Source of the DNA: Candidatus Iainarchaeum sp.
GTDB lineage: Archaea; Micrarchaeota; Micrarchaeia; Anstonellales; Bilamarchaeaceae
Length of the DNA stretch: 12,284 nucleotides
Reading direction: 5' to 3'
Assembly (NCBI GenBank): GCA_028714395.1
Contig: JAQTMJ010000009.1
Coordinates: 1 to 12,284 of the forward strand
Part shown: positions 5,742 to 12,284 of the stretch, piece by piece
Position numbering within the stretch: the stretch's first letter is position 1
Layout: each line of letters starts with the position of its first letter
The notes under the pieces: generated by a model
Database searches by the model: none
The model's input: the letters and a program-made list of their open reading frames with translations, nothing else
Told to the model about the DNA's origin: nothing
Translations under genes and position numbers: made by a program

Positions 5742-7108
5742 CGGCGCATGAACGTGGGTCTTCTCCTTCCCCCTGGATTGTAGCCAGGCCTGCGCGAGTG
5801 GCCTTCATGTGGCCTGTCCGAGCCTTCGCGGCGCCCCTCATGGGGCCTTCCGTATCCAGAGCCCCCGTGAGGCCTTCCATAGCCTGGCCTCGGGCCGCCG
5901 TAGGGCCTGTGCCCTTCACTGGGCCTTCCATGGCCTTCGTGCGAGCCATAGCTTCCTCCGGAATGCGGCCGCCCATAGCCTCGGCGCTCGTTGCCTGCGT
6001 AGGGATTGTAGGGCCCTGTGCGCAAAACGAAGCCTGAGCGCACGCTCTTCCTGAAATAGGGGTTCTTTTCCACAAATGTGATTGCCTTGCCCTCGGCGCC
6101 CATGCGCCCGGTCCTTCCTATGCGGTGGAGGTGAGTCAGGCTGTCAATGGCTTCATCGTAATTAACTACCAAAGCGATGTCCTCTATGTGCATCCCCCGC
6201 GCGGCTATATCAGTAGCAACGAGTATGTCCGAGGCGCCTGTCTTGAACGCGTCCATTATCTTCTCCCTCCTGAACTGCGTAACGTCTCCATGCATGTAGG
6301 CCGCGTTTATGCCCTGCTCGCGCAACCTTTTCCCGATGAATTCCGCTGCGCGCTGGGTTGCCACGAAGATGAGTATCTTTCCTTTCGGGTCCGAGCCCTT
6401 CTGGCTCTTTATTATCTCAATCAGCTTGGGGAATTTCTCGGGCCTGTCTATGTCTATTTTCTCCTCTGCTATCTGCGGGGGCTTCTCCTGCTCCCCCACT
6501 TCGAGTATTTCCGGGTTCTTCATGTACTTGGCCGCGAGCCTGTGGATGTCGTCGCTTATCGTTGCAGAGAAGAGGTAGACTTTGCGTGCGTATGAAGTGT
6601 TGGAGAGTATGCGCTCCACGTCCTCTGCGAAGCCCATCTCGAACATCTTGTCAGCTTCATCCAAAACAACGTGGTCGTAATCGTTCAGGTCCAATGCGCC
6701 GCGCTCGAACAAATCAAGCAAACGCCCAGGAGTTGCAACCAGTATTTCAACTCCGTTGTAAAGTAGCCTGATCTGCCGGTCTATGTTCTGCCCCCCATAA
6801 ACGCACACTATGCGGTAGCGGTGGAATTTCCCCAGCTCGCGCAGCTCGTTCATGATTTGGATTGCAAGCTCGCGCACCGGCGCAAGTATGAGCGCTTTTC
6901 TAGCCTTCTGGGCGGCAAGGAGCTCGTAGAGCCCTATGCCGAATGCGAGGGTTTTCCCGCTTCCGGTCTTGCTGCGCGCAATTATCTCCTTTCCCGCCAT
7001 CATTATCGGGACCGCTTTTTCCTGAACCTCTGTCGGAGTCGTGAACCCGAACGAGGTTATTCCCTGAAGGGTCTTGTCTGAAAGGCCCAAGTCCTTGAAT
7101 TCTGCTAT
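5738..7108 (-). CDS. DEAD-box RNA helicase with a Gly/Arg/His-rich C-terminal tail
   Basis: The protein has the full DEAD-box set. Counted from the TTG at 7090 these are the Q motif GFTTPTEVQ (15-23), Walker A SKTGSGKT (40-47), PVREL (71-75), PGR (121-123), DEAD (144-147), SAT (175-177), ATDIAARG (292-299) and HRIGRTGR (322-329). It would unwind or remodel RNA using ATP. Residues about 360-450 are a disordered tail of repeated [12 protein letters not shown] units ending in basic residues, probably an RNA-binding tail. The TTG is the first ordinary start codon, but it cuts off the aromatic residue found 17 positions before the Q motif. Upstream residues AEFKDL supply that Phe, and AAAGGTG (7114-7120) lies 5 nt before an in-frame ATA (7106-7108), which I take as the start, giving 456 residues. 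The gene overlaps trpB2 tail to tail by 4 nt. Confidence 0.93.
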   Translation of the reverse strand: MAEFKDLGLSDKTLQGITSFGFTTPTEVQEKAVPIMMAGKEIIARSKTGSGKTLAFGIGLYELLAAQKARKALILAPVRELAIQIMNELRELGKFHRYRIVCVYGGQNIDRQIRLLYNGVEILVATPGRLLDLFERGALDLNDYDHVVLDEADKMFEMGFAEDVERILSNTSYARKVYLFSATISDDIHRLAAKYMKNPEILEVGEQEKPPQIAEEKIDIDRPEKFPKLIEIIKSQKGSDPKGKILIFVATQRAAEFIGKRLREQGINAAYMHGDVTQFRREKIMDAFKTGASDILVATDIAARGMHIEDIALVVNYDEAIDSLTHLHRIGRTGRMGAEGKAITFVEKNPYFRKSVRSGFVLRTGPYNPYAGNERRGYGRPHSGGSYGSHEGHGRPSEGHRPYGGPRPGYGRPHGGSGYGRPHEGRREGSDRPHEGHSRRPGYNPGGRRRPTFMRR

Positions 7109-7113
7109 GCTAA

Positions 7114-7120
7114 CACCTTT
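7114..7120 (-). promoter_or_regulatory. Shine-Dalgarno that points to an ATA start for the helicase
   Basis: On the minus strand this reads AAAGGTG. It lies 5 nt before the in-frame ATA at 7108-7106 and 23 nt before the TTG at 7090-7088. The first spacing is normal for initiation and the second is too long. No ATG, GTG or TTG lies between the upstream in-frame TAA and the TTG. Confidence 0.55.
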
Positions 7121-7235
7121 TTCTTTCGTTTATTGATTGCCAAACCTTGCCAAATTTCAGAATACGGGGAATTTTTAGCGAAATCTGGTCCAATGTGCAA
7201 TCTAAATTCGAATGAATTAATTAGGGTTGGGATTG

Positions 7236-7243
7236 TTTATAAA
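7236..7243 (-). promoter_or_regulatory. TATA-box candidate for the helicase
   Basis: TTTATAAA is symmetric, but the gene it can serve is on the minus strand, where it predicts a start near 7212 and a leader of about 100 nt. A weaker AT-rich box, CTAAAAATTC (near 7173 on the minus strand), would give a shorter leader. I see no gene in the 172 bp between the helicase and the PHP gene. Confidence 0.4.
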
Positions 7244-7244
7244 T

Positions 7245-7263
7245 ATGCGCTTTTGAGGCGCAT
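7245..7263 (-). terminator. Hairpin after the PHP gene
   Basis: ATGCGC (7245-7250) and GCGCAT (7258-7263) form a perfect 6-bp stem with a 7-nt loop, 17 bp past the PHP gene stop. It lies immediately next to the helicase TATA candidate. It has no long T-run, so a terminator role is only possible. Confidence 0.3.
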
Positions 7264-7280
7264 TTGCCCGCTGCCCATAG

Positions 7281-8981
7281 TCATTGGTAAAGGCTGCGAA
7301 TCCTGTTCACCGCGTCCCTGAAGCTGGCTTGCCCGAACAGGGCTTTCGCCACGTCCCGGGCGAGTATGGGCACTCCGTGCAGCCCGTAGACCTTGTAGGC
7401 GCCCCATACTCCCTGCACATGCTCGGTAATGGACATCCTCGTACGTTCCCGCGCTATCACAGGCGAAGTCGCTTCGTGCTCGAAGAATATCTCCGGGTAT
7501 ATAGAAATTTTCCCGGCTTTCGCGTCGTGGAGCGCCTGGATGAAACCCTCCGGGGAATGCGCCACGCTGCCCGCTATGACGTTCCAACCAGAGAGGAACG
7601 GCCCGATCGTATCGCGATTGGCTTTTATGCGGGGATGATGGTGCGAATCCGCATCGAAAAGCGGGACTGCCCCGTATTTTCCCATCTCGTAGGCGAAGGC
7701 CATGTTGAGCATGTCGATTGTGCGGTAGGGAAGGAATCCGAGCTTTTCCGACCATTTGAGGACCCAGGCCCTGAGCGTGAGGTCCAGCTGCTCGAGCCGC
7801 TCCTTCTCCTTGAGGGCCATTTGATATGCGTCCTCGTAGCCGATTTCCAGCATGTTGAGCACGTCGTCGTGGCTCGGAATGTACGTCGGGATGCTCTTGC
7901 GTACCGGGTTAGTGGGATTGAAGCAGGCAACGCCCTGCACGAATTTGCTTATTATCTCTTCAGCCTTTTCGAGCGTGATGATCCCTTCCATAACCGCGGC
8001 GAGCAACCCGACGCGGTGCGGAAGCGCAGGGTCGCACACAGGATGCGCAACGGCGAACGCGACTTCCTTCCGGTTTTCCCCGAAGTTGAACCTGGAGTGC
8101 AGGCAGCCCATAAAATCCTCCATGGCTATGAGGGGCGCGAGCGCAGGGTAGTCCAGATTCCTCTTCCGCAGATATTTGGCCTGGATGATTTTCATGGCTG
8201 AGGGAGTTGCGTACATCATCACGTGCGGGCCGTTCGGGTCCCCGAGCTTGATTGGCATCGTGACCTCCACCGCGGGCACCTTCACTATCCCCACCGCCTT
8301 CTCCAGCGCGGCCATGTCCCTGAACAGGGGAAGGAAGAAATTGTTGTGCGGCCCGGTGGCATCGAAATCCATGTTCGAAAGCACCAGGTTGGCGAGAATA
8401 TCGCGCTCCCTGGACCTGCCGTCGTCCACGAGGAGGTCCATGAGCAGCCTTCCGCGCGAATAGCCGTGGTGGCTGTGGGACTGGAAGAAATAGTGGTCTT
8501 CGGGCTTGTGGCTCGCGACTTCTTCAATCATCTTTACAGCGAGGTCTGCCCATTTGCCAAAATTTATCGGATTAATGGCGTCGTACCTGAGATTTCGCAG
8601 GATTTTGGTGCGATTGAGCAGTGCGCCATCCTCGGAAACTTTGAGCGGGTCGGTGAACATCACCCTGAGGCCGTGCCACTTGGAATACTCCACTATCACG
8701 AAGAAATTGGATTTTTCGCCGTTTTCGTTCCGGTTGAACACATACCAGTTTTTCGGAAAGCCGACCAGGTCCAGCCCGTCGTTGGTGAATATGGACTTGA
8801 TACCGTAGAATAGTCTCAGGAACCGCCCGTTTTTTTCAAGCGCTTCGTCGTAGAGCGGGGAGTATTTGGAGGTGGGGGGAAGGCGCACGTGCGCGTTCTT
8901 CAGGTGGAAGCCTGCGGCTTTCATTTTTTCCGCAAATTCCTGCACTTTTGCTGGAATTGGTTTAACCTGTTTAGACGCCAT
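7281..8981 (-). CDS. Large PHP-family metal-dependent hydrolase
   Basis: This 566-residue protein contains the spaced metal-ligand motifs of the PHP (polymerase and histidinol phosphatase) fold. They are SHSHHG (168-173, the HxH motif), GPHN (210-213, in place of TDHN), AVEVT (237-241), GPHVMMY (251-257), VAHP (311-314) and DADSHHHP (443-450, the SDxH-like motif). PHP enzymes use two or three metals to cleave phosphoesters. Residues 1-160 are a region I do not recognise. About 130 mostly helical residues separate the AHP and DxH motifs, and about 115 follow the last one, so it is far larger than a simple phosphatase. I start it at the ATG at 8981: an upstream in-frame ATG (9032) lies before a good TATA box (9011-9020) and so would not be transcribed. 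It is divergent from the riboflavin operon. Family is likely; substrate unknown. Confidence 0.8.
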   Translation of the reverse strand: MASKQVKPIPAKVQEFAEKMKAAGFHLKNAHVRLPPTSKYSPLYDEALEKNGRFLRLFYGIKSIFTNDGLDLVGFPKNWYVFNRNENGEKSNFFVIVEYSKWHGLRVMFTDPLKVSEDGALLNRTKILRNLRYDAINPINFGKWADLAVKMIEEVASHKPEDHYFFQSHSHHGYSRGRLLMDLLVDDGRSRERDILANLVLSNMDFDATGPHNNFFLPLFRDMAALEKAVGIVKVPAVEVTMPIKLGDPNGPHVMMYATPSAMKIIQAKYLRKRNLDYPALAPLIAMEDFMGCLHSRFNFGENRKEVAFAVAHPVCDPALPHRVGLLAAVMEGIITLEKAEEIISKFVQGVACFNPTNPVRKSIPTYIPSHDDVLNMLEIGYEDAYQMALKEKERLEQLDLTLRAWVLKWSEKLGFLPYRTIDMLNMAFAYEMGKYGAVPLFDADSHHHPRIKANRDTIGPFLSGWNVIAGSVAHSPEGFIQALHDAKAGKISIYPEIFFEHEATSPVIARERTRMSITEHVQGVWGAYKVYGLHGVPILARDVAKALFGQASFRDAVNRIRSLYQ

Positions 8982-9010
8982 TTTCCCACTAAAAGAATAT
9001 GCTAAAGGAA

Positions 9011-9020
9011 CTTTATAAAA
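9011..9020 (-). promoter_or_regulatory. TATA box for the PHP gene
   Basis: On the minus strand this reads TTTTATAAAG. Its centre is about 34 nt before the ATG at 8981, which predicts a transcript start only a few nucleotides before that codon. It excludes the longer ORF starting at 9032 as the normal product. Confidence 0.6.
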
Positions 9021-9052
9021 CGAGATGGGCATTGGAGCTTACCAGCTTTCTT

Positions 9053-9081
9053 GTAAATACATATAAATAAGTAAATGCATA
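9053..9081 (+). promoter_or_regulatory. Riboflavin operon promoter: TATA box between two direct repeats
   Basis: The TATA box ATATAAATAA (9061-9070) lies about 27 nt before the ribB ATG (9091), so the transcript is probably leaderless. It is flanked by direct repeats GTAAATACATA (9053-9063) and GTAAATGCATA (9071-9081), which match at 10 of 11 positions and are 18 nt apart. A protein bound there would cover the TATA box and the start region, which suits a repressor. Archaeal rib genes are known to be controlled by the regulator RbkR; whether this is its site cannot be told here. A leaderless start leaves no room for an FMN riboswitch. Confidence 0.5.
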
Positions 9082-9090
9082 GCTAATATC

Positions 9091-9735
9091 ATGCCTGATT
9101 CGATGGATGATTTATCAGCCCAGCTCAGGAAGGGCGGGTTCATAGTGGTTTACGACGGGGACGAAAGGGAGGGGGAAGCGGATTTGATGTTTCATGCAAA
9201 ATTTGCTAGCCCTGAGAAGATTGAGCGGATGAGAAGAGATGGAGGCGGGCTGATTTGCCTTGCAGTTGGTGGGGAAAGCGCTGGGAAAATCGGGCTCAGG
9301 TTCCTGACTGACATTTTGAGGGGAAGCGGCTATGGAAACGTCACGTACAAGAGGACTGCTTACGGGGACGAGCCGGCCTTTTCTCTTGGGATAAACCACA
9401 AGGATGTTTATACCGGGATAACTGATGAGGACAGGGCGCTCACCATAAGAAAAATGGAGGAATGCGTGCGCACCGAGAACCAGAAGGAGTATTTTGAGAA
9501 GAATTTTTACGTGCCTGGCCATGTTTTTCTGCTCATAGGGCGCAGCATTGATGTGCGGAAAGGGCACACTGAACTCAGCCTGGAGCTTGCTCGTATTGCA
9601 GGGCTTTCCGGAGCAATGGTGATGTGCGAGATGATGGGCAAGGTAAAGGCGCTGGCGAAAAAAGACGTTATTGAATACGCGAAACGGAACGGGTTTCCAT
9701 TTATTGAGGGGCGGGATATATGGGGAAAAAAATAG
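9091..9735 (+). CDS. ribB: 3,4-dihydroxy-2-butanone 4-phosphate synthase (RibB)
   Basis: RibB converts ribulose 5-phosphate to the four-carbon unit used by lumazine synthase, releasing formate. The 214 residues contain the family motifs: the metal- and substrate-binding acidic loop YDGDEREGEAD (21-31), GGLICLA (52-58), NHKDVYTGITDEDRALT (102-118), PGHVFLL (142-148), GHTELSLELARIAGL (158-172) and the CEMM segment (179-182). It is the stand-alone archaeal-length form with no GTP cyclohydrolase II domain attached. It heads the operon behind a TATA box, starts at an apparently leaderless ATG, and its 3' end overlaps the next gene by 16 nt, which points to translational coupling. Confidence 0.95.
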   Translation: MPDSMDDLSAQLRKGGFIVVYDGDEREGEADLMFHAKFASPEKIERMRRDGGGLICLAVGGESAGKIGLRFLTDILRGSGYGNVTYKRTAYGDEPAFSLGINHKDVYTGITDEDRALTIRKMEECVRTENQKEYFEKNFYVPGHVFLLIGRSIDVRKGHTELSLELARIAGLSGAMVMCEMMGKVKALAKKDVIEYAKRNGFPFIEGRDIWGKK

Positions 9736-10598
9736 GTTTGGTTGACACGATGTTTGCGCGGGTGAACATGGGCGCGATTGCGCTTGACGAGCTTGCGAAA
9801 CTGGATTCTGATGCGGAAGTGGAGCGAAGAACCGTTCCCGGGATAAAGGACCTTGCGGTTGAATGCAAAAAACTGCTGGATGCGGGATGCGACATCTGCA
9901 TTGCTCTGGGGATGGTGGGCGGAGCTCCAATAGATGTACAGTGCGCGCACGAGGCTTCGCTGGGAATAATGCAGGCCAAACTAATGACGAACAAGCACAT
10001 AGTGGAGGTGTTCGTGCACGAGAACGAGGCGTGGAGCGAACGCGAGTTCGCGGAGATATGCGAAAACAGGACGAGAAAGCACGTGCAGAATGCGCTCAAT
10101 CTGCTCAACCATCCTGAAGAGCTTGTGAAAATGGCCGGAAGAGGGATAAGGCAGGGAAAAGACGATGAGGGCGAGATAAAAGCAAGGAAAATCGGGCTCG
10201 GATTCGTGGTTGCTGAATTCAATCCGAATATCACCGGCGAAATGGAGAAACACGCTATGGAGGAGGCAAAAAAGAGCGGAATTGACTTGGTGGAAGTGCT
10301 TCATGTGCCAGGGGTTTTCGATATGCCGCTCGCAGTGAAGAAGCTGCTCTGGAACAAGAAAATTGATGCTGTTGTCACTTTGGGGTTCGTGAAAAAGGGC
10401 GAAACCAAGCATGACGAGATTGTTGCTGAAAACGCTTCCAGGGAGATTTCAGGCCTTGCGCTGGAGTATAAAAAACCTGTCGTGCTTGGAGTTATAGGGC
10501 CCGGGGCCACTTTCCCGCAGGCTGAAGCAAGGAAGGAGGAATATGCAAGAAGGGCGGTGCAATCCGCCATAAAGCTCGTAAAAGAGATGAGAAAATGA
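9720..10598 (+). CDS. Fused archaeal riboflavin synthase (RibC) and lumazine synthase (RibH)
   Basis: One 292-residue chain carries two enzymes. Residues 1-148 are an archaeal-type riboflavin synthase: KIGLVDTMFARVNMGAIALDEL, RTVPGIKDL, CDICIALGM, AHEASLG, LMTNKHIVEVFVHE and MAGRGIRQG all agree with the M. jannaschii RibC family, which is unrelated to the bacterial enzyme. Residues 157-292 are lumazine synthase: GFVVAEFNPNIT with substrate-stacking F167, VPGVFDMPLAVKKLL (196-210), DAVVTLGFV, GETKHDEIV with catalytic H231, and EARKEEYARRAV near the phosphate site. The join is a short charged linker with no stop or frameshift. The chain would make lumazine from the RibB product and the ribityl-pyrimidine, then dismutate it to riboflavin. 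The two halves are homologous families. A GGGCGGG stretch inside ribB precedes the ATG. The gene overlaps ribA by ATGA. Confidence 0.93.
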   Translation: MGKKIGLVDTMFARVNMGAIALDELAKLDSDAEVERRTVPGIKDLAVECKKLLDAGCDICIALGMVGGAPIDVQCAHEASLGIMQAKLMTNKHIVEVFVHENEAWSEREFAEICENRTRKHVQNALNLLNHPEELVKMAGRGIRQGKDDEGEIKARKIGLGFVVAEFNPNITGEMEKHAMEEAKKSGIDLVEVLHVPGVFDMPLAVKKLLWNKKIDAVVTLGFVKKGETKHDEIVAENASREISGLALEYKKPVVLGVIGPGATFPQAEARKEEYARRAVQSAIKLVKEMRK

Positions 10599-11170
10599 GA
10601 GAGCATGATTCGATTACTAAAGTTCTTTTTCCCACAAGGCTCGGGGAATATAGGATGAGCGCGCACAAGGAGGAAGGGCAGGAGATTCTCGTGCTGGAAT
10701 ACGGGGAGCTGAAGGAGCCTGTGCTCGTGCGCATGCACTCAAAATGCCTTACCGGGGATGTGTTCGGCTCGCTCAGGTGCGACTGCAGGGCCCAGCTTGA
10801 GCAATCACTTGAGATGATAAAGAAGAATGGGAGCGGGATGCTCATCTACATGGATCAGGAGGGAAGGGGCATAGGGCTGGTGAACAAGGTGAAGGCGTAC
10901 AAACTGCAGGACGAGGGCTATGATACGCTGGAAGCGAATCAGAAGCTGGGCTTCAAAGGGGATGAACGGACTTACGGAGCTGCTGCAAAAATAATGAGGG
11001 AGATGGGCATAACGAAGATAAAACTTATTACGAATAATCCGAAGAAGATGGAGGATTTGCACTCCCACGGGATAGAAATTGTGGAGCGCGTTCCCATAGT
11101 TATAGAAGCCAATGGATACAACGAGAGGTATTTGAGAACGAAAAAAACCAGGATGGGACACCTTCTTTGA
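10595..11170 (+). CDS. ribA: GTP cyclohydrolase II (RibA), bacterial type
   Basis: RibA opens GTP to the 2,5-diamino-pyrimidinone phosphate that starts the riboflavin pathway. The 191 residues match the bacterial enzyme end to end: VRMHSKCLTGDVFGSLRCDC with zinc ligands C51, C62 and C64, YMDQEGRGIGL (85-95), KAYKLQDEGYDTLEAN with the likely active-site Y102, DERTYGAAAKI with R125, ITNNPKK (145-151), RVPIVI and the C-terminal KTRMGHLL. The usual HSEC is HSKC here. Most archaea use the unrelated GTP cyclohydrolase III (ArfA), so this gene is of bacterial type and probably acquired. The ATG overlaps the upstream TGA as ATGA, and ribD follows with no gap. Confidence 0.95.
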   Translation: MREHDSITKVLFPTRLGEYRMSAHKEEGQEILVLEYGELKEPVLVRMHSKCLTGDVFGSLRCDCRAQLEQSLEMIKKNGSGMLIYMDQEGRGIGLVNKVKAYKLQDEGYDTLEANQKLGFKGDERTYGAAAKIMREMGITKIKLITNNPKKMEDLHSHGIEIVERVPIVIEANGYNERYLRTKKTRMGHLL

Positions 11171-12259
11171 ATGATTTCAATGGGAGATGATGAAAAATTC
11201 ATGCGGCTGGCGCTCAAATTGGCCGCGAAAGGAAATCCTTCCCCCAATCCTTATGTTGGCGCAGTCATAGTGAAGGATGGGAAGGTTATTGGAAAGGGAT
11301 ATCATAAAAAAGCAGGAATGGCACACGCTGAGGTGGAGGCACTCAAAAGTCTGGAAAACCTGGAGGATGCGAAAGGCGCAACTCTTTATGTGACTCTTGA
11401 GCCATGCAACCACTTCGGAAAAACGCCTCCTTGCACGAAAGCGATAATTGAGGCTGGAATCTCAAAAGTCGTTTACGGAATGAAGGACCCGAATCCAGAA
11501 GTAAAGGGAGATGGAGCGGACGAACTGCGCAAAGCTGGGCTGGAAGTGGTTGGTGGAGTGCTGGAGGATGAGGCGGCAAAACAGAACGAAATTTTCTTCA
11601 AATACTGCAAAACTGGGCTTCCTTTTGTTTTGGTGAAGGTTGCGATGAGCATGGATGGGAAAATAGCTACCAGAATAGGGGATTCCAAATGGATAAGCGG
11701 GGAGAAAGCGAGGAGATATGGGCATAGGCTGAGAAGCTCCTGCGATGCGGTGCTGGTCGGAATAAACACAGTGCTCAAGGACGATCCTTTGCTCACTGCG
11801 CGCATATCTGGCGGAAGAAATCCTGTGAAAATCGTGCTTGATGGTGGGTTGAGAATTCCTCTGGAGACGAAACTGCTCAAAGAAGGGAAAACTCTGATTG
11901 CGACGTGCGCGAACGCGAATGTGGAGAAGAAAGGTGAACTCGAAAAAAAAGGAGCGACGATAATTTTATGCGGGCAGGAGAGAGTGGATTTGAAGGTCTT
12001 GCTTGCTGAATTGGGAAAAATTGGAATAACTTCGGTGCTTGTTGAAGGCGGGAGCGAGGTGCAGGGAAGCTTCCTGGATGAAGGGCTTTTGGACAAGGCG
12101 GTGCTGATTTATGCACCTATTCTCATGGGCGGGAGAGAGGCGAAAACTGCATTCGGGGGAAAAGGCGCGGAAATTGTTGAGCAGGCGCTCAAGATGCGGA
12201 TTGAGAAAGTCAGGAAATTGGGAAATGATTTCGTGTTTGAGTGCTATCCCATAAGATGA
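11171..12259 (+). CDS. ribD: Bifunctional pyrimidine deaminase/reductase (RibD), bacterial type
   Basis: RibD deaminates the RibA product and then reduces its ribose with NADPH. The 362 residues have both domains in the usual order. The N-terminal deaminase has NPSPNPYVGAVIV, the zinc-binding HAE (H52, E54) and EPCNHFGKTPPC (C79, C88). The reductase, from about 150, has VKVAMSMDGKIA, SGEKAR, GINTVLKDDPLLTAR, VEGGSEVQGSFL and a complete C-terminus. Length is normal. Archaea usually have only the reductase half as a separate gene (ArfC/RED), so the fused form is a bacterial trait and fits the neighbouring RibA. The ATG at 11171 directly follows the ribA stop; the second ATG at 11180 is an equally good start because family members usually begin about there. 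Confidence 0.95.
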   Translation: MISMGDDEKFMRLALKLAAKGNPSPNPYVGAVIVKDGKVIGKGYHKKAGMAHAEVEALKSLENLEDAKGATLYVTLEPCNHFGKTPPCTKAIIEAGISKVVYGMKDPNPEVKGDGADELRKAGLEVVGGVLEDEAAKQNEIFFKYCKTGLPFVLVKVAMSMDGKIATRIGDSKWISGEKARRYGHRLRSSCDAVLVGINTVLKDDPLLTARISGGRNPVKIVLDGGLRIPLETKLLKEGKTLIATCANANVEKKGELEKKGATIILCGQERVDLKVLLAELGKIGITSVLVEGGSEVQGSFLDEGLLDKAVLIYAPILMGGREAKTAFGGKGAEIVEQALKMRIEKVRKLGNDFVFECYPIR

Positions 12260-12284
12260 ATAGATCGCCTCAGACGAATATAAT
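12256..12284 (+). CDS. Possible start of a further operon gene, cut by the window edge
   Basis: An ATG at 12256 overlaps the ribD stop as ATGA, the same junction as between the fusion gene and ribA. The frame stays open to the edge and begins MNRSPQTNI. The piece is too short to identify. Confidence 0.3.

Noticed and set aside
5798..6054. Plus-strand ORFs opposite the helicase tail.
   Set aside because: They are the complement of the Gly/Arg/His repeat codons; low complexity explains the open frames.
7284..8813. Long open frames on the plus strand opposite the PHP gene (7284-8201 and 8223-8813).
   Set aside because: They are antisense shadows of a GC-rich coding sequence. They lack recognisable motifs and start signals, while the minus strand carries the PHP motifs.
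8982..9032. Longer PHP protein starting at the ATG at 9032 (583 residues).
   Set aside because: The TATA box at 9011-9020 lies inside that extension, so the mRNA would start after it.
1..12284. CRISPR arrays, insertion sequences, tRNA or rRNA genes, and phage or toxin-antitoxin modules.
   Set aside because: No spaced repeats, transposase motifs, terminal inverted repeats or tRNA-like folds were found by reading both strands.

Overview
The window is archaeal. The evidence is an HTH_10 (Bat-type) regulator, archaeal-type riboflavin synthase fused to lumazine synthase, a TrpB2-type tryptophan synthase beta chain, TATA-type boxes about 27 nt before several start codons, and leaderless or GGTGA-type starts. 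I cannot place the lineage from sequence alone. Mixed bacterial and archaeal riboflavin genes would fit an uncultured lineage such as DPANN, but that is a guess.

Layout. Bases 1-117 are the 3' end of an unidentified gene. Bases 125-2996 hold three plus-strand genes: an HTH_10 regulator, a CsaA-like tRNA-binding-fold protein and a B12-binding-type radical SAM enzyme. The first two are preceded by the same perfect palindrome, AACCTTA-N4-TAAGGTT, and the third by a degraded copy, which suggests a small local regulon run by the regulator. A minus-strand gene of unknown function (3045-3725) converges on the radical SAM gene.

From 3846 a plus-strand unit runs from a TATA box through a 33-codon ORF with a strong Shine-Dalgarno, a small HTH ORF with no ordinary start codon and a 73-codon unknown ORF, to trpB2 (4431-5741). 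trpB2 ends tail to tail, with a 4-nt overlap, against a minus-strand DEAD-box RNA helicase that carries a long Gly/Arg/His/Pro-rich tail. Upstream of the helicase, on the same strand, lies a large PHP-family metallohydrolase with an unrecognised N-terminal region.

Bases 9091-12259 are a tightly packed riboflavin operon: ribB, a ribC-ribH fusion, ribA (GTP cyclohydrolase II) and ribD (deaminase-reductase). Together they cover every committed step from GTP and ribulose 5-phosphate to riboflavin except the dephosphorylation of the pyrimidine intermediate. The first half of the GTP branch is bacterial in type and the last two steps are archaeal. The PHP protein is transcribed divergently from the same roughly 110-bp intergenic region and is a speculative candidate for the missing phosphatase. 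A further gene may begin at 12256.

The main points for follow-up are the palindrome regulon, the RibC-RibH fusion in a hybrid riboflavin pathway, and evidence at up to three genes that translation may start at AUA codons.
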